DNA of 64,000 nucleotides from Mytilinidion resinicola (taxonomy: Eukaryota > Ascomycota > Dothideomycetes > Mytilinidiales > Mytilinidiaceae): contig NW_022985442.1 of assembly GCF_010093595.1 (NCBI RefSeq), positions 536,261 through 600,260 on the forward strand, in the 5' to 3' direction. Below are positions 1 through 12,639 of the stretch, in pieces; position 1 is the first letter of the stretch; each line of letters begins with the position of its first letter. The notes under the pieces are model-generated. The model worked only from the letters and a program-made list of their open reading frames with translations. It made no database searches and was not told the DNA's origin. A program made the translations under genes and the position numbers.

Positions 1-3000
1 CTTCAGCTTCTCCCATCTCCACATTCTCTTCGCCGGTGATGGATGCCGTGCCTTGGGTAGCTTCAGCTTCTCCCATCTCCACATCTCCAGACTCGTCTTG
101 CTGGATTGCATCCTCTCCGCTAGGACCAGACATAGGAAGCGGATCAACCGACCCGTGGCGAGATAGCCATTCCTGGAAGGTCTCTCTGCTGTTGCGATCC
201 GCCAAGAACTGGTTCATCATGTCCTCTCGCGCCTCCAAATACCCGGTGACATTGCTGGAACTGGCTGGAACGCCACTAGTTCCTTGCTCGGTGGAAGGAT
301 TTGCTGATGCAGATCCAGAGTCGTCGAGGATTCCTTCTGAGGAGTTGTCGGGAATTTCAGAAGTTGCTGGAGTGTCGATGGTGTTTGTGGCCGCGACTTG
401 GGGGTTGCTAGCTTCTTGGTTCTTCGCAGATACAACTTTATGCTGGTTCTTGATCGCCCGAAGGAGTAGGTTGGACTTGTCTCGCTTGAAGATATCGGAC
501 TTCTTGAACTTCTTTGGTGCCGAAGGTACTTTAGGCTGAGTCTTGCGAATGTTGGGCTGCGGCGTCGCCAATGGCGTTGAGGGTACGGTAGGTTTGGTGC
601 TCGCACCACTGGGAGGACTGGAGGATGCGGTGTCCTCGATGACAATGGCGTTGTTGATTCCAGCTGCTTGGTCCTCGGAATTTCCAGACGCCGGAGGAGC
701 ATCATTACGTTCGCTCGAGTACTTGCCCTGGGCCTCGTACTGCTGGATTTCAATCTGACGAGCCTCCCACTCAGCCTTGATGCGGGCATGCTTCTGTTCT
801 GGGGTCTCCACTGTTGCAGGGACTGGCACAGGAGCGCTTGAGTTGCCCTCCGCTGCTTTCTTGGCCTCTGGACGAGTTGCGGGGGCGTCCTTAGCATCTG
901 GTACGACCCCTGCAGCTGCTTGTGCTGATTCCTCTGCGGCACGGTCTCCAAGGAAGGGAGGGATGACAGCGCGGATGTTCTTTGGATCATGCCACCAAGC
1001 AGGGAGCATACCCTGCCTAACATCATATCCATCGCGCTCCTCAGCAACACGCCTCTCCTCATAAATACGCCTCGAGTTGTTGCGGTCGTCGGGCATCGGG
1101 TAGTTCGTGTCGGTTTCCTTGCCCTCTTCGAGCTGCTTGAGGCGCTGCTCGGTGGAGAGCCTGGCCATCTCCACCATCTCGTCCGTGATCATGCCGCCAT
1201 GCATGGTTTCTTCGTCGAAGACTGAGGGCGTGTCGATAGTACCGCGGCCATTGGACTCGTCCACCAAGATCTGTGCTCGGGCTTTATCCGCCTCCCACTC
1301 CACCGTCTGCTCCGGAGTTCGCTCAGCATCGTCGGCCGCGATATCATCGAAGTCCTGTTGTGAGAATTCGAGTCGCTTTTTCTCCGCGTCCTCGTCGATC
1401 CTGAGAGCGAAGGAATGCCAGGCTCGGTGGTCTAACTCCCATTGTATGCGCTCGCGGATGGTTGATAAGTCTTGCTTCTTTAACGCTTCCCAATGGGTCC
1501 ATAGGCGCTCGAGGATGATGGGAATTGCCTTTACTGGGCGAGCGCTGAGTTCGGCAATCATGTCGTTGCCGGGCTTGCGGCCAAAGGCGTTTCGAATGGC
1601 GGTGTCGACGACGTGGACGGTATCTCCGCCCCAGGAATCGCTGCCCGCGCCTGGTGGAATGATGAACTGGAACTGGTCTTCTGGTGCGAGGAGCTCGATC
1701 TGCGTCTGCATGCGCTTGAGGCGGTGGTATGTCTTCATGCACATGTCCTCTTTCCGGTCCAGGTCGGTTCGAGTCTCTTCAGCCACATTGGCGTCACAGT
1801 ACCCGCCCTTCTGCTTCTTGACGTGTGTGAGCTTGATTTGGGCAATGCGCATCTCTTCGGCGTGGTCGTATGCTTGGCCGAGCTGAGTCCTCATCTGCTC
1901 AGTGACGGGCACGTCGTCCAGCGAATTCAAACCATCATGCAGGGCCACATAGCGGCACCAAATGCCAGGGTCTTTGGGGAGTTCTTTACCATCCTCCGGC
2001 TTATACTTTGGATTCCGCAGTGGCATCCAAACACGCTTGTGGGTCCCGACAATCTTGCCGTTGGCGTCGACCACTATGCCTTCACCGAGAGCCTCGGCGT
2101 CCAGCCAGTCACCGCCGAGAATGCGGATCTTGTGCTTTTTGATCGCTTCTTGGAAGGTGAGGGGCCTGTCCTTGGTGATGATGGAGGTGTGTTCGTAGCC
2201 GAAGAAGTAGGCTCCGGCGAGGAGGTGTCCGAGGCTGTGGGCCACGGAGTAGGTGGCCAGGCCCTCTTCCTTGAGGGTCTTGAGGAGTCGGCGCCTCCGC
2301 CTCGTCTCTTTGCCGTGTCTGGCTGCTTCTAGGGCAGCCGGTGTCTGGTCGGTCGGCTCGTTCGAGGGAGGGAGAGGGTGGGGGCCGGCCGGGGTTGGGC
2401 CAAAGAGTACTGGATCCTCCGCCGATTGGGTGGGCATGAGCGTAATTCGCTCGCCCGCAGGCACACCGACGGTTGGAAGTCCTCGCATATCCGTCGCACG
2501 CGCTATGGCGTTCTCCAGAGTCTTCGATGCCACCGCCTCTTCGTCCGTCGCAGGGGCCTGTCGGGTCAACGCCTTGACGACGGGTGCCAACAACTTCCTG
2601 TGATTGGGAGGGTTGAGCTTGTTGACGGCCTCCTGGTACTTCCACATTCGCTTTGTGCGGAAATCATTGAACTTCTTCTCTGCCGGGGTGGCAGGCTGTG
2701 CGTACCGAACGCCAGGATGTCTAGGCGGTGCCATTGTGGGGTCGGATTTGCTAGCAGCGCGGGTGACGCGAGCTGGAGGTTGTGTTGTGGTGGAGGTAGA
2801 CGAGGCTGACTCAGCGTTGACGTCTTCGGCTGGTAGTGCACGCTCCTTGCCTTTTCCTCCGGATGGCCCAGCAACTACGGGCTGTTGTTCCTCTGCGTTT
2901 TCACCTTCTCCCATTATATTATCCTCCAGTTCCGCCATTTCTGCTAGGAAGTCTGCATCCACGCCCGGAGTGGCTGACTGGAGTTGTGGTGCTTGTTGGG

Positions 3001-3555
3001 GGACTTGTGTCTTGCCCCGAAGCTTTCGAGCAAGAGGAGCGGCGGTCGGTGGAGCTAACAGGCCTGGTGCCTGTGATGCCGCACGTGTTCGGGCTCGGGT
3101 TAGGCGGGCTGGAGGGCCTGGCTCGTCAACGACAACAGCTACTTCATCTCGGTCGTTTGTGATGATAATAGTTGGAATCTGTGGAGGGGGGGTGGCCATG
3201 CTCGGCCCGGCCTGAACTCCTTGGCCAAGTTCTCCTTGAACAGTCTTTCCAGCTTCAGAAGCAGAGTCAATGGCCTTCGCCAAAGCCTTTGCGTCTGCGG
3301 CCACTGGGGCGGCGTTGCCAACAGGGGCGTCAAGGGCTGCCTGCTGCTGCCCGTCCTGTTGAATGTTGTTAGCTCCCTGGCCGTTGTTGTTGTTGACGGT
3401 ATTGGTATCCTTCCGTACCTCTTCTCCTTCTTCCTCTACCGTGCCCAGCTTGGCATTCTTCCCCTTCTTCGCCTTCTTCACCGGCTCGTCATCCCCATCG
3501 TCGCGCTTCCGCTTGCCACTGCGCTGTGACGCCGCGCGGGCAGAGCGCCGAACCA
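1..3555 (-). CDS. Large family protein P1, 3' end beyond window
   Basis: I read one uninterrupted frame from an ATG at 3555 to the window edge (1185 codons, no stop, no intron needed), so the C-terminus is missing. I do not recognise the product. The N-terminus is basic (MVRRSARAASQRSGKRKR), like a nuclear localisation signal, and RxxRAAS-type motifs recur near residues 150-160 and 262-270. A long Ala/Pro/Gln-rich region follows. Around residues 435-507 is a conserved module (YSVAHSL ... LGEGIVVDANGKIVG) also found in the 21.3 and 24.2 kb genes. A second block near 631-685 (FQFIIPP ... NAFGRKPGNDMIAEL ... IPIILERLW) aligns with the 24.2 and 31.3 kb copies. The rest is acidic and low complexity. 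At the window edge a 60-bp direct repeat encodes VEMGEAEA twice. A Myb/SANT-like domain, present at the C-terminus of three relatives, could lie beyond the edge. Probably nuclear by composition (inference). Confidence 0.85.
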
Positions 3556-4579
3556 TCTTCCTTCAAGAGCAACTGAAGACTGTGTCAGTAACGTGTGAGT
3601 GTAGGTGTCGTGTAAGTGGAGGTGTGGTGGTAGGGGGGACGCGCGCCTAGGGAAGCTGAAGAATGAAAATCCCAGGCGGAGGCGCAGAGATACAGCACAG
3701 CGCGCCTAGTGAATCTGCCCCGAGGGGAATCTTCCAAGCAGAGGTGCGGGTGAGTGTTGTGAATGGGGAGGCGAGGTGCGAGGAAGATGCCAGAGAGATG
3801 CTGTGGGCGGGCAGGCGGGGGTATTTGAAGGTGGTGCTGAGTTGTGAATGTTCACGGAGCAAGATGATGAATCACTACTCTTCGCCTCTCGCCGGTCTTT
3901 TTCTGCCTGTATATGCGCGGCCTCTGGGTGGTGAATTCACAAGGGAGGGGCAGGTGTAGGTGTACAATGTTGTGCTTGTGGGTGTACAGTGTGTATAGGG
4001 GGGCGAATAAGCGGAGGAGACGTGGACTTACCGATTTGAGGCGATTTGAGGAGGGGTTGGAGGTGGAGTCGGATCTAGGAGGAAGCAGTCAGCCTTTTGA
4101 ACACTCTGATAGAGGGGCGAGTGTCTACCTACTGTTACGAGACTAACAGATACAATTCTGTTTTCCCGAGGGTAGAGAATCTGGAGGGGTTTTTGGGAAC
4201 GCGTCTTTGGGGTCAAAGTCGCGCTGTGGGAAAGGGGCTGCGAGATACGGAACGCAGAAGAGATTCCTCGAGCACACACGACGAGACAATGCAACACTGG
4301 AGTTGCTGCAATATAAGTGGTGCGTGGAGAGGAGTGTCGACGGCGTAGAGAAGGCGGAGGTCTTGCGGGGAGATATAAGGAGACCCCTGAAATACGCCAG
4401 AGGGACCTGTCTGGCAGTGAACGCTCCCTCGCCCCCCTGGGCCAGCAGCACCCCCAATTCACAGATGGGAATGTTAGGCTATCTAGGAAGTTCTGTCGGC
4501 GCAGCTGCTGCTGCACAATGGCTTTACTCACCCTTTCTTGTGGCTGCACAATGCTGCGGAGGCGCGGGCGGCTGTGACG
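3556..4579. other. Upstream region of P1
   Basis: GC-rich sequence 5' of the P1 start. It should hold the promoter and leader, but I see no clear TATA box. Short ORFs on both strands here lack domain or intron evidence. The word GCGCCTAG occurs twice (about 3644 and 3703). Confidence 0.5.
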
Positions 4580-5165
4580 ATTGACGACGGATATCTCACT
4601 GCCATGGCTTTCCTCTTGCTTATCTGGTACTGCTGTAGGGAGAGCCCCAGCTAGCAGGCAGGAGACGAGTCAAGAGGTAGTCTGATTTTCACTGCGTCCT
4701 ATGGACATGCTCCCAGGACCAGCTATAAAAACTAACGACGGATATCTCACTACTTAGGCTTACCTCTTGCTCATCTAATACCACTGTAGGGCGAGCCCCA
4801 GGTAGCAGATAGGAGGTAAGCCAAGAGGTAGTCTGATTCCTACACTGTCAGCATAGGCATGCTTCGGTGAGCTGTAACGAGTAACAACGGATATCCTACT
4901 GCTCTGGCTTCCCTTTTGCTTATGTAGTACCACTATAGGGAGAGCCCTAAATAGCAGTTAGGAGGTGAGTCAAGAGGTAGTCTGATTTGCACCTTGTCGG
5001 CATGGGCATGCTTTAGGAACTAGCTGTAAGGAGTAATAACGGGTATTAAACTGCCCAGGCTTCCCTTCTGCTGATCTAGTACGACTGTAAGGAGAGCCCC
5101 AGCAAGCAGGTAGGAGGTGAGTCAAGAGGAAGCCTAATTTCCACCGCGTCGGCATGGACATGCAG
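4580..5165. repeat. Degenerate tandem array, ~151-bp unit, 4 copies
   Basis: Four diverged copies in register, marked by GACGGATATCTCAC or variants at about 4586, 4737, 4886 and 5038 (spacing 151, 149, 152). Each unit continues with a TAGTACCACTGTAGGGAGAGCCCC-like stretch, then AAGAGGTAGTCTGATT, then a GGCATGGACATGC-like end. Divergence is scattered rather than purely C-to-T. No coding potential seen. Confidence 0.8.
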
Positions 5166-5544
5166 GAATAATGGCTACATCATACTACGGAGGAATAGGG
5201 CTTGGCTATAGAAAAAGGGCATCGAGGGGGGCGGTAGGGGATCGCGGGCCCTTGCAGTGGATGCGGTCCAACCACCTGAGATGAGATGGCTTCGGCGGTA
5301 GCTATTCACAGCAGAAATGACGGCGCTGACTTGTATATATACAGATCCTACCTCAATACTGCGAAGTGCAGCGGCTTCGTCATTGTGGAGTCGTAGACGC
5401 GATACGGCGAAGAGCTCGGGGGAGAGGCTGTTCGCCCGCACAATGTGGCAGGAACAGCGGCAATGCACCGTAAGATGAGGCTCACCTGTGTCTTTGACGC
5501 CTTTAAAGGCGATGATCACCGTCAATGGCCTCAAGATGCTGCTC

Positions 5545-5975
5545 AGGGGGCGCGATGACCTCGTGGCCTTAAGTGTGGGCGGATGGCGGAGATCTCGAGG
5601 TCGGAGGAGCATACAATACTAGGCCATAAGTTCGGGCACCCCCATATACCACTGCACGGGCTCTACTCTTGACCGCTCGACACTACCCGGCCAGCCAAAA
5701 GGGTACCAAATCCCCACTGCGTTGACATTGGCATCCTCTTCTGAGTGGCGACGATAACCTCGTGGCCTTATATTTGGGCGGGTGGCGGCGCTCTCGAGAT
5801 CGGATGAGGATACAGTACTAGGTCATAAGGTTTGGGCACCCGCATATTCCACTGCACGAGTTCTGCTCTTGATCGCTCGATACCACCGTAAGGAGTAGCC
5901 CAGCTAGCATGTAGGCGGCCCGCCAAAAGGCTACCCAATCCCCACTATGTCGTCATTGGCATCCTCCTCGTCGGA
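5545..5975. repeat. Two-copy direct repeat, ~199-bp unit
   Basis: The segment beginning CGATGACCTCGTGGCCTTA near 5553 recurs as CGATAACCTCGTGGCCTTA near 5752. Both run through a CATATACCACTGCACG-like stretch and a CCAATCCCCACT stretch. Parts (CCCAGCTAGCA..GTAGG) resemble the adjacent 151-bp array, so the two are probably one repeat family. Confidence 0.7.
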
Positions 5976-8900
5976 GCTCCGAAAGCCCATAGGGGTGCCC
6001 CTCAAGCAGTGGTGAGAGAGTGCCCGAAGTTATATTGTAGGGCTGTACAGCTGCCTGCAAAATATCACAAGAGAAGGGCAGCGGCAGTTGGTAGGACGAA
6101 GGTTGCTTGGACAATCGTCGCAATCGAGGAGGGACGTGTCGTCGAGAGGAGTGGAAGGCATTTTGCTCAATGTCTACAGAAAAATTACGAAATCACGTGT
6201 AAGAGCCGTGGCCGATGCGCAGCTCGGAGCACACCTAGGCGCTGGCAATTGGCCTGTCTAGGCGGAGAGGCAGCTCCGGCGGCGACAAGGCTGATTGCTA
6301 TGGAGGCCTGCGGCGAGCGTGCGGGAGAATCCGCAGGCGGGGCTTGCAGTTCCCGAAGCTGGGCAGTTCCCCAGCGCATACTACTAAGTAAAGATACTTG
6401 AATTGTGTTAGGGTATACATACCTAAATATTCTGACCGACCTTCGCCTTAAATGGCACAGTGGTGAAAGGTTCGACTCCTTACCACTGCCCCCGAAGGTA
6501 CGTCCTTTCATAGGTCTTGCGTTCGGCACGGCACCGCGGCGGGTGTTGAAGACATGTAGGTCACCAGGTTAACTTCCTCATAGTTCTCCTTGGTGGCCGA
6601 AGTCTTTTGATCTTTTTTTGCACTTTATGTACGATCCGTCTGTAGGTATCTGGGTCTATTTCGCTTTTATTTGGTGTTGCTGGTTGAAATAAAGGTGGTG
6701 AATTGAGGCAATTCGGCTGAATCTTTTTGCTCTTTTCATTCATTTTCGCGGGTTCGTTTGGTTGGCTGCAGGCCGCAACAGTGAACCTGCTCAGCACAGC
6801 CCCCTAGCAGGTTGACCTGCTTTCCGTAGCTGCTATCTGAAAACACGGCCTGGCAGCCCCTAGTAGCTATCTCAATGAACTCCTTTTGGTTCCTGTTGTG
6901 CTGTAGGCTGATTATGAGGACTTGAGGAGCATCGCCTTGTTGAGCGCACGGCCATTGCGGGGCGACGGCGACACCGCGACAACATTGTTTAACTCTCCGC
7001 ATTCGATCCCCTTTCCTCTGACAACTGTTCCCCGTCTCGGGTCTCCTCAACGGCAGGGCCACCTAAATCAGAGGCCTTCCCGCCTCTGCCTTCGCCAGAA
7101 TGCGCACTGGCGGCGCCCCCAGTCTAGACATTGAACGCCTTCAGCACACCTGCTGTTAAACACTTCCTTTAATCCGCTGCACTGGATGTACCACACATCG
7201 AAGAGTCAAGAAGCGGATGCTGACGACGAGGTTGGCACGATCTCTATACTCATCACTTTCGTATATGACCCAAGAAAGAAGTAACTGACATAAACACAGT
7301 CCATTTCTTCCTGCACATCGCGTTGTCCCGTACGCATACACAAGTGGCGCGAGCACTATATCGCTTCTCCTCGAGTGGTTTTGATACACCAACCTCGACA
7401 CAAGCGCATCACATCCGTCAAGCCTACCCCAAGACCCGAGTCCCGCATCAGCCAGAACACGACGTCTTGTTAATCAGCACCAGCCGAGATCGCCCGCTGA
7501 TCTTTCCCAACCATGTTGAGCTTGTTCGGGTATTTGAATATGATCCGGGAGATATAACATATTATTGATGAGGGGAGGGAGGCGCACAGCATCAGAGGCT
7601 GCTGGGTGGGCTGTTCATCTGTTCTAGTAATTATCTGTTAGATCGGGCTCAGTTGGTCCAGCCCAGAGACTGAGTCCCATATCAAAAGGTGCCAGTTCCC
7701 GTTTGGAGAGTGCCGGCCGGAATGCTCCATGATGTCCTCGCCGTTGACATTTGAACACCTTTCCTAAACATAAAAGGGTGCTTTGATAAGGAAGGCGAAC
7801 AGATGGCCCAGCATGGGAGGAATATGTGGGTTGTTTTGATGAGATCCGAACCCCCTTTCCCGAAAGGACTTCCAGCCCTTCCGGCTTTCCATCTGCCTCG
7901 TCTGGAGCTTCCTCTTCTTCTGCCAAGCCCTCGTTTCTCTGCTTCTTGTGCGCTCCGTTCTCTTGATTCAGTCGTTCCTTATGGTAAACCTCTTCTGCCA
8001 ACACGATGAGAGTGCTCGGGTTTCATGCGGTCCTTACCGCAGACGCGATCCCACATCATCAGTATTTTTCTGTGTACTTGGAAGCCGCTGGCGAAGGAGC
8101 TCCATTCAGGTCACCGACGCCCTGATTTGCTCAGCGTCGCTGCGACAAGAGAACATGTCCACTGGCTGGAATCCAGCAAGAAAGTCCACATGTGTCAAGG
8201 TTGTCTTAGATGTTGAACACGTAAATTGATTCTAGCAATACGTCGTGTAAATGTATGTAAGGTTGGTAATCAGAAAGCTCGGCGTGAAATATACTATCCA
8301 GATGAAAGACCAAATAGAATTGGAATATGTTGCCTGGGTTGAGAGCTTGTATACGCGATGCCACGGTGTCTAGACAATGGTAGTCATCAGTACTACACTA
8401 TAAATGGATCAATATAACTATAACCGCGTTGCACCAGGACACAGAAGTTATGAACTGCTTAGTTCTCCGTACCTATTGACCACCAGACACCGAGTCCACC
8501 AAGAAACCGAGTCCGCCATGACGAGCCCCGCTATTTCATTTTGACACTCGCGGACCGAGCTGCTCTATCAAGGTGTATGTAGCTATATTTTGAACTCCCC
8601 ATGCTATTAAGAATTCGCCAACTCCCTGGCGCTTGGTTGCTCGAGCGAGTCAGTCCCATAGGATCATCTGTTGTGCAGTTTTACTCTTATTGGGTATTCG
8701 AAGTGCTTTCGTTCGTCCAGAAGTAGTTTCCCATGGCAAAGTAGTGCGAATTATAATGAAAAGAGAAATTGATATACACGAAGCTTGGGTGCCGCACTGC
8801 TCCAGAACCCATGAGGTGTTCACATGCGTAGTGTTAATGACAAATACACATCTCCGGCGAGCCAGTAGCGTCCTCAGTTCCCAGTCTTGCATGTAAGGTC

Positions 8901-9949
8901 TATCCGAAGGGTTCCTTACCCCACAATCGGTTGGACACGAAGAGCATGGAATAGCATGGCTGACGAGTTTAAACCCTGATCTGGAGTAACTGTCGATATT
9001 ACGGGCTCTGGAAGTCGCCGAGACAATCCTCCGCATTGGTATCTTCTTCGCGCCGTTTCATTGTGCGTCGGGATCCCCGCTTCACCAGCACGCCTCTCAG
9101 CCGAAAAAGCTGCGAGATGAATGATCCGGATCCCATGGGTGCTCTTGAAATCGGATTTGAACTCAACAATCAGCCCGACCAGACATGATGTCTTTTTGGC
9201 GGGCGATTTAATGCAGTTTCCGAGTGAGACACCCTCGAGTTTGAGCGTCGTGATAGCATTATCATGTCCTGAGTAGGCCGTGCCGCTCCGGACGCTTTGG
9301 GAGCCATGGTCAGCAGCACGCTGGTTTGTTGATCAAGGCCAGAAAAGAATTCAGCAACCATGCAGGTCCTTGCTGATGCATTTGAACGTATATCGCGGGA
9401 AAAATGTGTCCATACGATTTGAAAAATGAAACAACAATGAAGCAAAATAGGTCCTGTAAGCTCTCAATATGCGCAGCAAAGAGAAGTATGCCTAAGTTTG
9501 TTTATGAACTAACAAGGCTAATCCGAGCTGCAGGTTTGGAGAGCGGAGGATACTGTTTTCAACCCCGAGAGCGTATCGTATCTTGACGACCTTCAGACGA
9601 CAGTAATGATGAAGTACAACGTGGATTGTGAGCTCATGATATGGGCGTTGAAGGGAATCCTATGCGATATCGAACGAGAACTAACATTACGAAGAGCAAG
9701 CTAAAGATCTGAAGTTTTGACAGTACCCACATCGACCTGCCATTTTTTCGTGTGCTGACAGGCTTGAAACGCCGTGAAAAGTGTGTCTAATTGCATTCTC
9801 TGGACTCTTGATTTGCTTGATAAGATAGCTCACGTGCAGATTACAGCACGACCTTGTAACATCCGAACCTAGCCGGTTCAGCAGGATGCAGGTCAACTGA
9901 CGTTGGCCGCTACCTTGGTAGACCTGGCTTGGCACGCGATCTGCCCTCT
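5976..9949. other. Intergenic, no gene recognised
   Basis: No ORF here has recognisable domains. The only coding-like piece is on the minus strand from about 8020 to 7850 (VLAEEVYHKERLNQENGAHK then a Glu-rich run); it has no ATG and no matching neighbour exon, so I treat it as a possible remnant. Confidence 0.4.
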
Positions 9950-10315
9950 AATATATTAAGAATGCATTTCTATATACTTTACCTAGGTAGATAGTAAAGT
10001 TTCCGTGTTAGAATGTATTAAGAATATATTTACCTTACCTAGGTAGGTAGCGAGGTTAGAATGCGTTGACAATACGTTCACCTTATCTAGGCAGATAGTA
10101 AGTTAAAATGTATTAAGAGTGTATTAAGAATATATTTACTTTGCCTAGGTAGATAGCCGGATTAAAATATATTAATAATGTATTCTTTACATGGGTAGAT
10201 AGTAAGGTTGTTAAGTTAAACTGTATTCACCTTACCTAGGTAGATAGCCGGATTAGAATATATTAAGAATGCATTAAGAATATATTTACCTTACCTTAGG
10301 TAGGCAGCTCAATTT
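9950..10315. repeat. AT-rich minisatellite with CCTAGGTAG core, 7 copies
   Basis: The near-palindromic core TTACCTAGGTAGATAG or a variant occurs near 9982, 10038, 10086, 10144, 10190, 10235 and 10294 (spacing 45-59 bp). The cores are separated by AATGTATTAAGAATATATT-like spacers. Non-coding. Confidence 0.8.
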
Positions 10316-10449
10316 TAAGAGCAGAAGAAAGAACATCTATTGTAGGATATTGAACCCTTACCAGAGGTACCCGGACGTGACTAAGACCTAGTCAAACCAA
10401 GGAAATTCAGGCGAGTTTGATTTGAAGTGCTACAGAAGGGCACTTGATG

Positions 10450-10910
10450 TAGCAGTCTAGAAGTGCGTTGGAGGACTTCAGACGCTACCAAAGACGCGGA
10501 AAAACGGCTGAAATCCATGGTTTCAGATCTGGACTCCACAGTGCATGAAATTCGATATAGTAGTCCAGACGTACCATAGAGGACGTCAGACTCTACCAAG
10601 GACGTAGAAAAACAACCACAATGGATGGTTCTTGATCTGAACTCTTAAAGGCATGACATTTCATGTAGTAATCTAGGCGTACCACGAAGGACCCTAAACG
10701 CTGCTCAAGTCTTGTAAAAGTAGCAGAAACCGATGGTTTGAGATTTGAAGTGTCGAAGACAGAACATCTGAAGTTTCACGTACAGAGTATCACAGAGGCC
10801 TTCAAACGTTACTATAGACTTGGAAAACTAGTAGAAATCAACAGGTTGAGATCTGAACTGTCGAACACGTGATATCTGAAATCGAATGCACAGGGGGACT
10901 CTAGACAGCG
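10450..10910. repeat. Degenerate tandem array, 108-bp unit, ~5 copies
   Basis: The landmark GAGGACTTCAGACGCTACC or a variant lies near 10471, 10579, 10687 and 10795, exactly 108 bp apart, with a further weak copy near 10893. The unit also holds a GGAAAAAC run and a TTTCAGATCTGGACT-like stretch. Its reverse complement resembles the 107-bp unit at 23.0-23.6 kb. Confidence 0.8.
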
Positions 10911-11212
10911 GCAAGGAAGGAAAAGATGCAATTTACCACTAATCTTACCGCACAATCATTCCAAATATTTCATATCCGCACGAATTCATCAGCGAATTAC
11001 CTTGTGCATATGGCTTCATGGCATCTTAGTATCATTTTCACATTATTCAAAGCATCAATTCAGAGGAGCCAGATCGGACGGTCGGCTCGGAGCCAGCAAA
11101 AACAACTTCGATTATCAGGCCAAGGAATCGGGCACGCAGCCAACCACTCACCACCGTATGGTGACCTCCAAACAGCTATCTACTCCCCCAAACCCTTTCC
11201 ACCCCACCCCGC

Positions 11213-12303
11213 TCAACGACCCTGACGACCCCGAATTACCCCCTCCGCCTCCTCCTTCAGCCTCCGACTCCTCGATCCGGCCCGGTTGAAGTTGCTGCTG
11301 ATCGACGCTTGGGAGCGCTGGGCGGCCGGGAACGCTGCGTTGAAGGCCGCAACGATGTCGGTCTGGGGCGGCAATCTGGCCGCCGGGTCACTCCGCACGT
11401 CGCGGAGGACCTGAGCCCAGTAGTTTTCCAACCACTGGGTCTCGGCGGTCGAGAAGAACCGCGCGTTCCTCTTAGGGGCACCAGAGCGTCGGTATATCTG
11501 GTTGCGCCACTGGAGCAGCGTGGTGACGGACTTCTTGTTGTTCCAGTCAAAGTTCGCAGCGCCGGCGTACGTCTTGGTGGTTTGAACGCCCTTTATGTGG
11601 CCTCGGATCGCGAAGAGGGCCGGTTCTGGCACGCCGAGGGCTACAGGGTTCGTCTTGTAGTCGCGGTTTTGCTCACTAGGGAAGAACTTCTTGGATGTGC
11701 TGGGGCCGGCGGCGGCGGCGTCTTCCTCCTCGTCGTCTTCTTCCTCCTCGTCCTTTCCCTCCTCTTCTTCCGCCTCTTGGGCCTCTTCCGCCTCCTCTTC
11801 CGCCTCTTCGGCTTCGGGTTCTTCTACCGCCTCTTCTACTACTTCGTCTTCTTCTTCGTCTTCTTCAGCCGCAACAAGGGCAACAGGGGCAACAGCAGGC
11901 ACAGCAAGGCGGACAGCGCGTGCGCGGGAAGGGACAGAGCGTGCTCGAACCGGCAAAGCGTTCAGGTGATGCAGGCCTTCGGCGATAGTAGCATCAAAGC
12001 CCACAACAGCCAACATATCGGCCATTGCGTCTCTCTGGTGAGCAGACGCCGCCTCCTCGGCGCGCCACTCGGCCTCCCGGTACCGTCCAAAGTTTCTATA
12101 GATGTAGCGCGTTTGGTCGGGGTCGTAGGGCAGCAATTCGTCGGTGAAGTAGGCTCGGCCGCGGTGACGGGGGAGAATTCCTGGTCGGACGCGGGGCTAG
12201 AGCCAGTCAGCACGCGTCAAGATGAGAGCAAAAGGGAGGCTTACAGGAGCAGGATTGGCGGTTCCAGCGGCAGCGGCGCGGCGAGAGTTGCGTTTTGGCG
12301 GCA
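11213..12303 (-). CDS. Myb/SANT-like family protein P2, two exons
   Basis: Model: exon 1 12303-12244 (ATG of MPPKRNSRRAAAAG), intron 12243-12197 (47 nt, GTAAGC donor, GCTGAC branch, CTCTAG acceptor), exon 2 12196-11213; 347 aa. The splice joins the frames in phase 0 and replaces a start-less ORF. Features in order: basic N-terminus; a YDPDQTRYIYRNFGRYREAE segment near residues 42-61; an Arg-rich stretch; a very acidic Glu/Asp run at about 131-185; and a helical domain at about 235-335 (NNKKSVTTLLQWRNQIYRRS, then FFSTAETQWLENYWAQ). That domain has the same spacing of WRxQxYRR and T/S-x-x-E-x-x-W as in the 21.3 and 27.6 kb genes. I infer a trihelical Myb/SANT-like DNA- or protein-binding fold. 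The central GEGIVVDANG-type module of its relatives is absent. Probably nuclear (inference). Product otherwise unknown. Confidence 0.8.
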
Positions 12304-12639
12304 TGGTGGTGAGTGATGCGGCGGTGGTACGGGATTTGGAGAGAGTGCGCGGCGGTTCTGGGATGGTTTGAAGTTGTTTGAGACGTGCTAGACGGCGATA
12401 TGAAGAAGGCAAAGGCTGAACGCGAAGATCTCTGGCCTTGACGTTCTGATGCTGCCGAGAGAGAGAAGCACGACGAGGAGCTGCAGATGAAGGTTGCTAA
12501 AGCTAAGCGAGAATTGAGAGGTCACGGGCCTCCAATTGTGGTGTGAAGTTGAGTTGCCAGGGTTGCCTGGCGACGGGTGAAGCGAGCAGCATTGACGTCA
12601 GGTTCACAGCACGTTTGCTCGCGCCTGGTGAACATTGTT

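Noticed and set aside
217..1062. Long minus-strand ORF of 281 codons
   Set aside because: It is in another frame of the P1 coding sequence, and its Arg/Ser/Pro-rich product is typical of a shadow frame.
6450..6495. tRNA-like sequence with GGTTCGACTCC
   Set aside because: It has a good T-arm and 7-nt loop, but no matching 5' acceptor strand or anticodon arm upstream.
11309..12316. Plus-strand ORF of 335 codons
   Set aside because: Lies antisense to P2. The Leu/Phe-rich middle is just the complement of the Glu-rich run.
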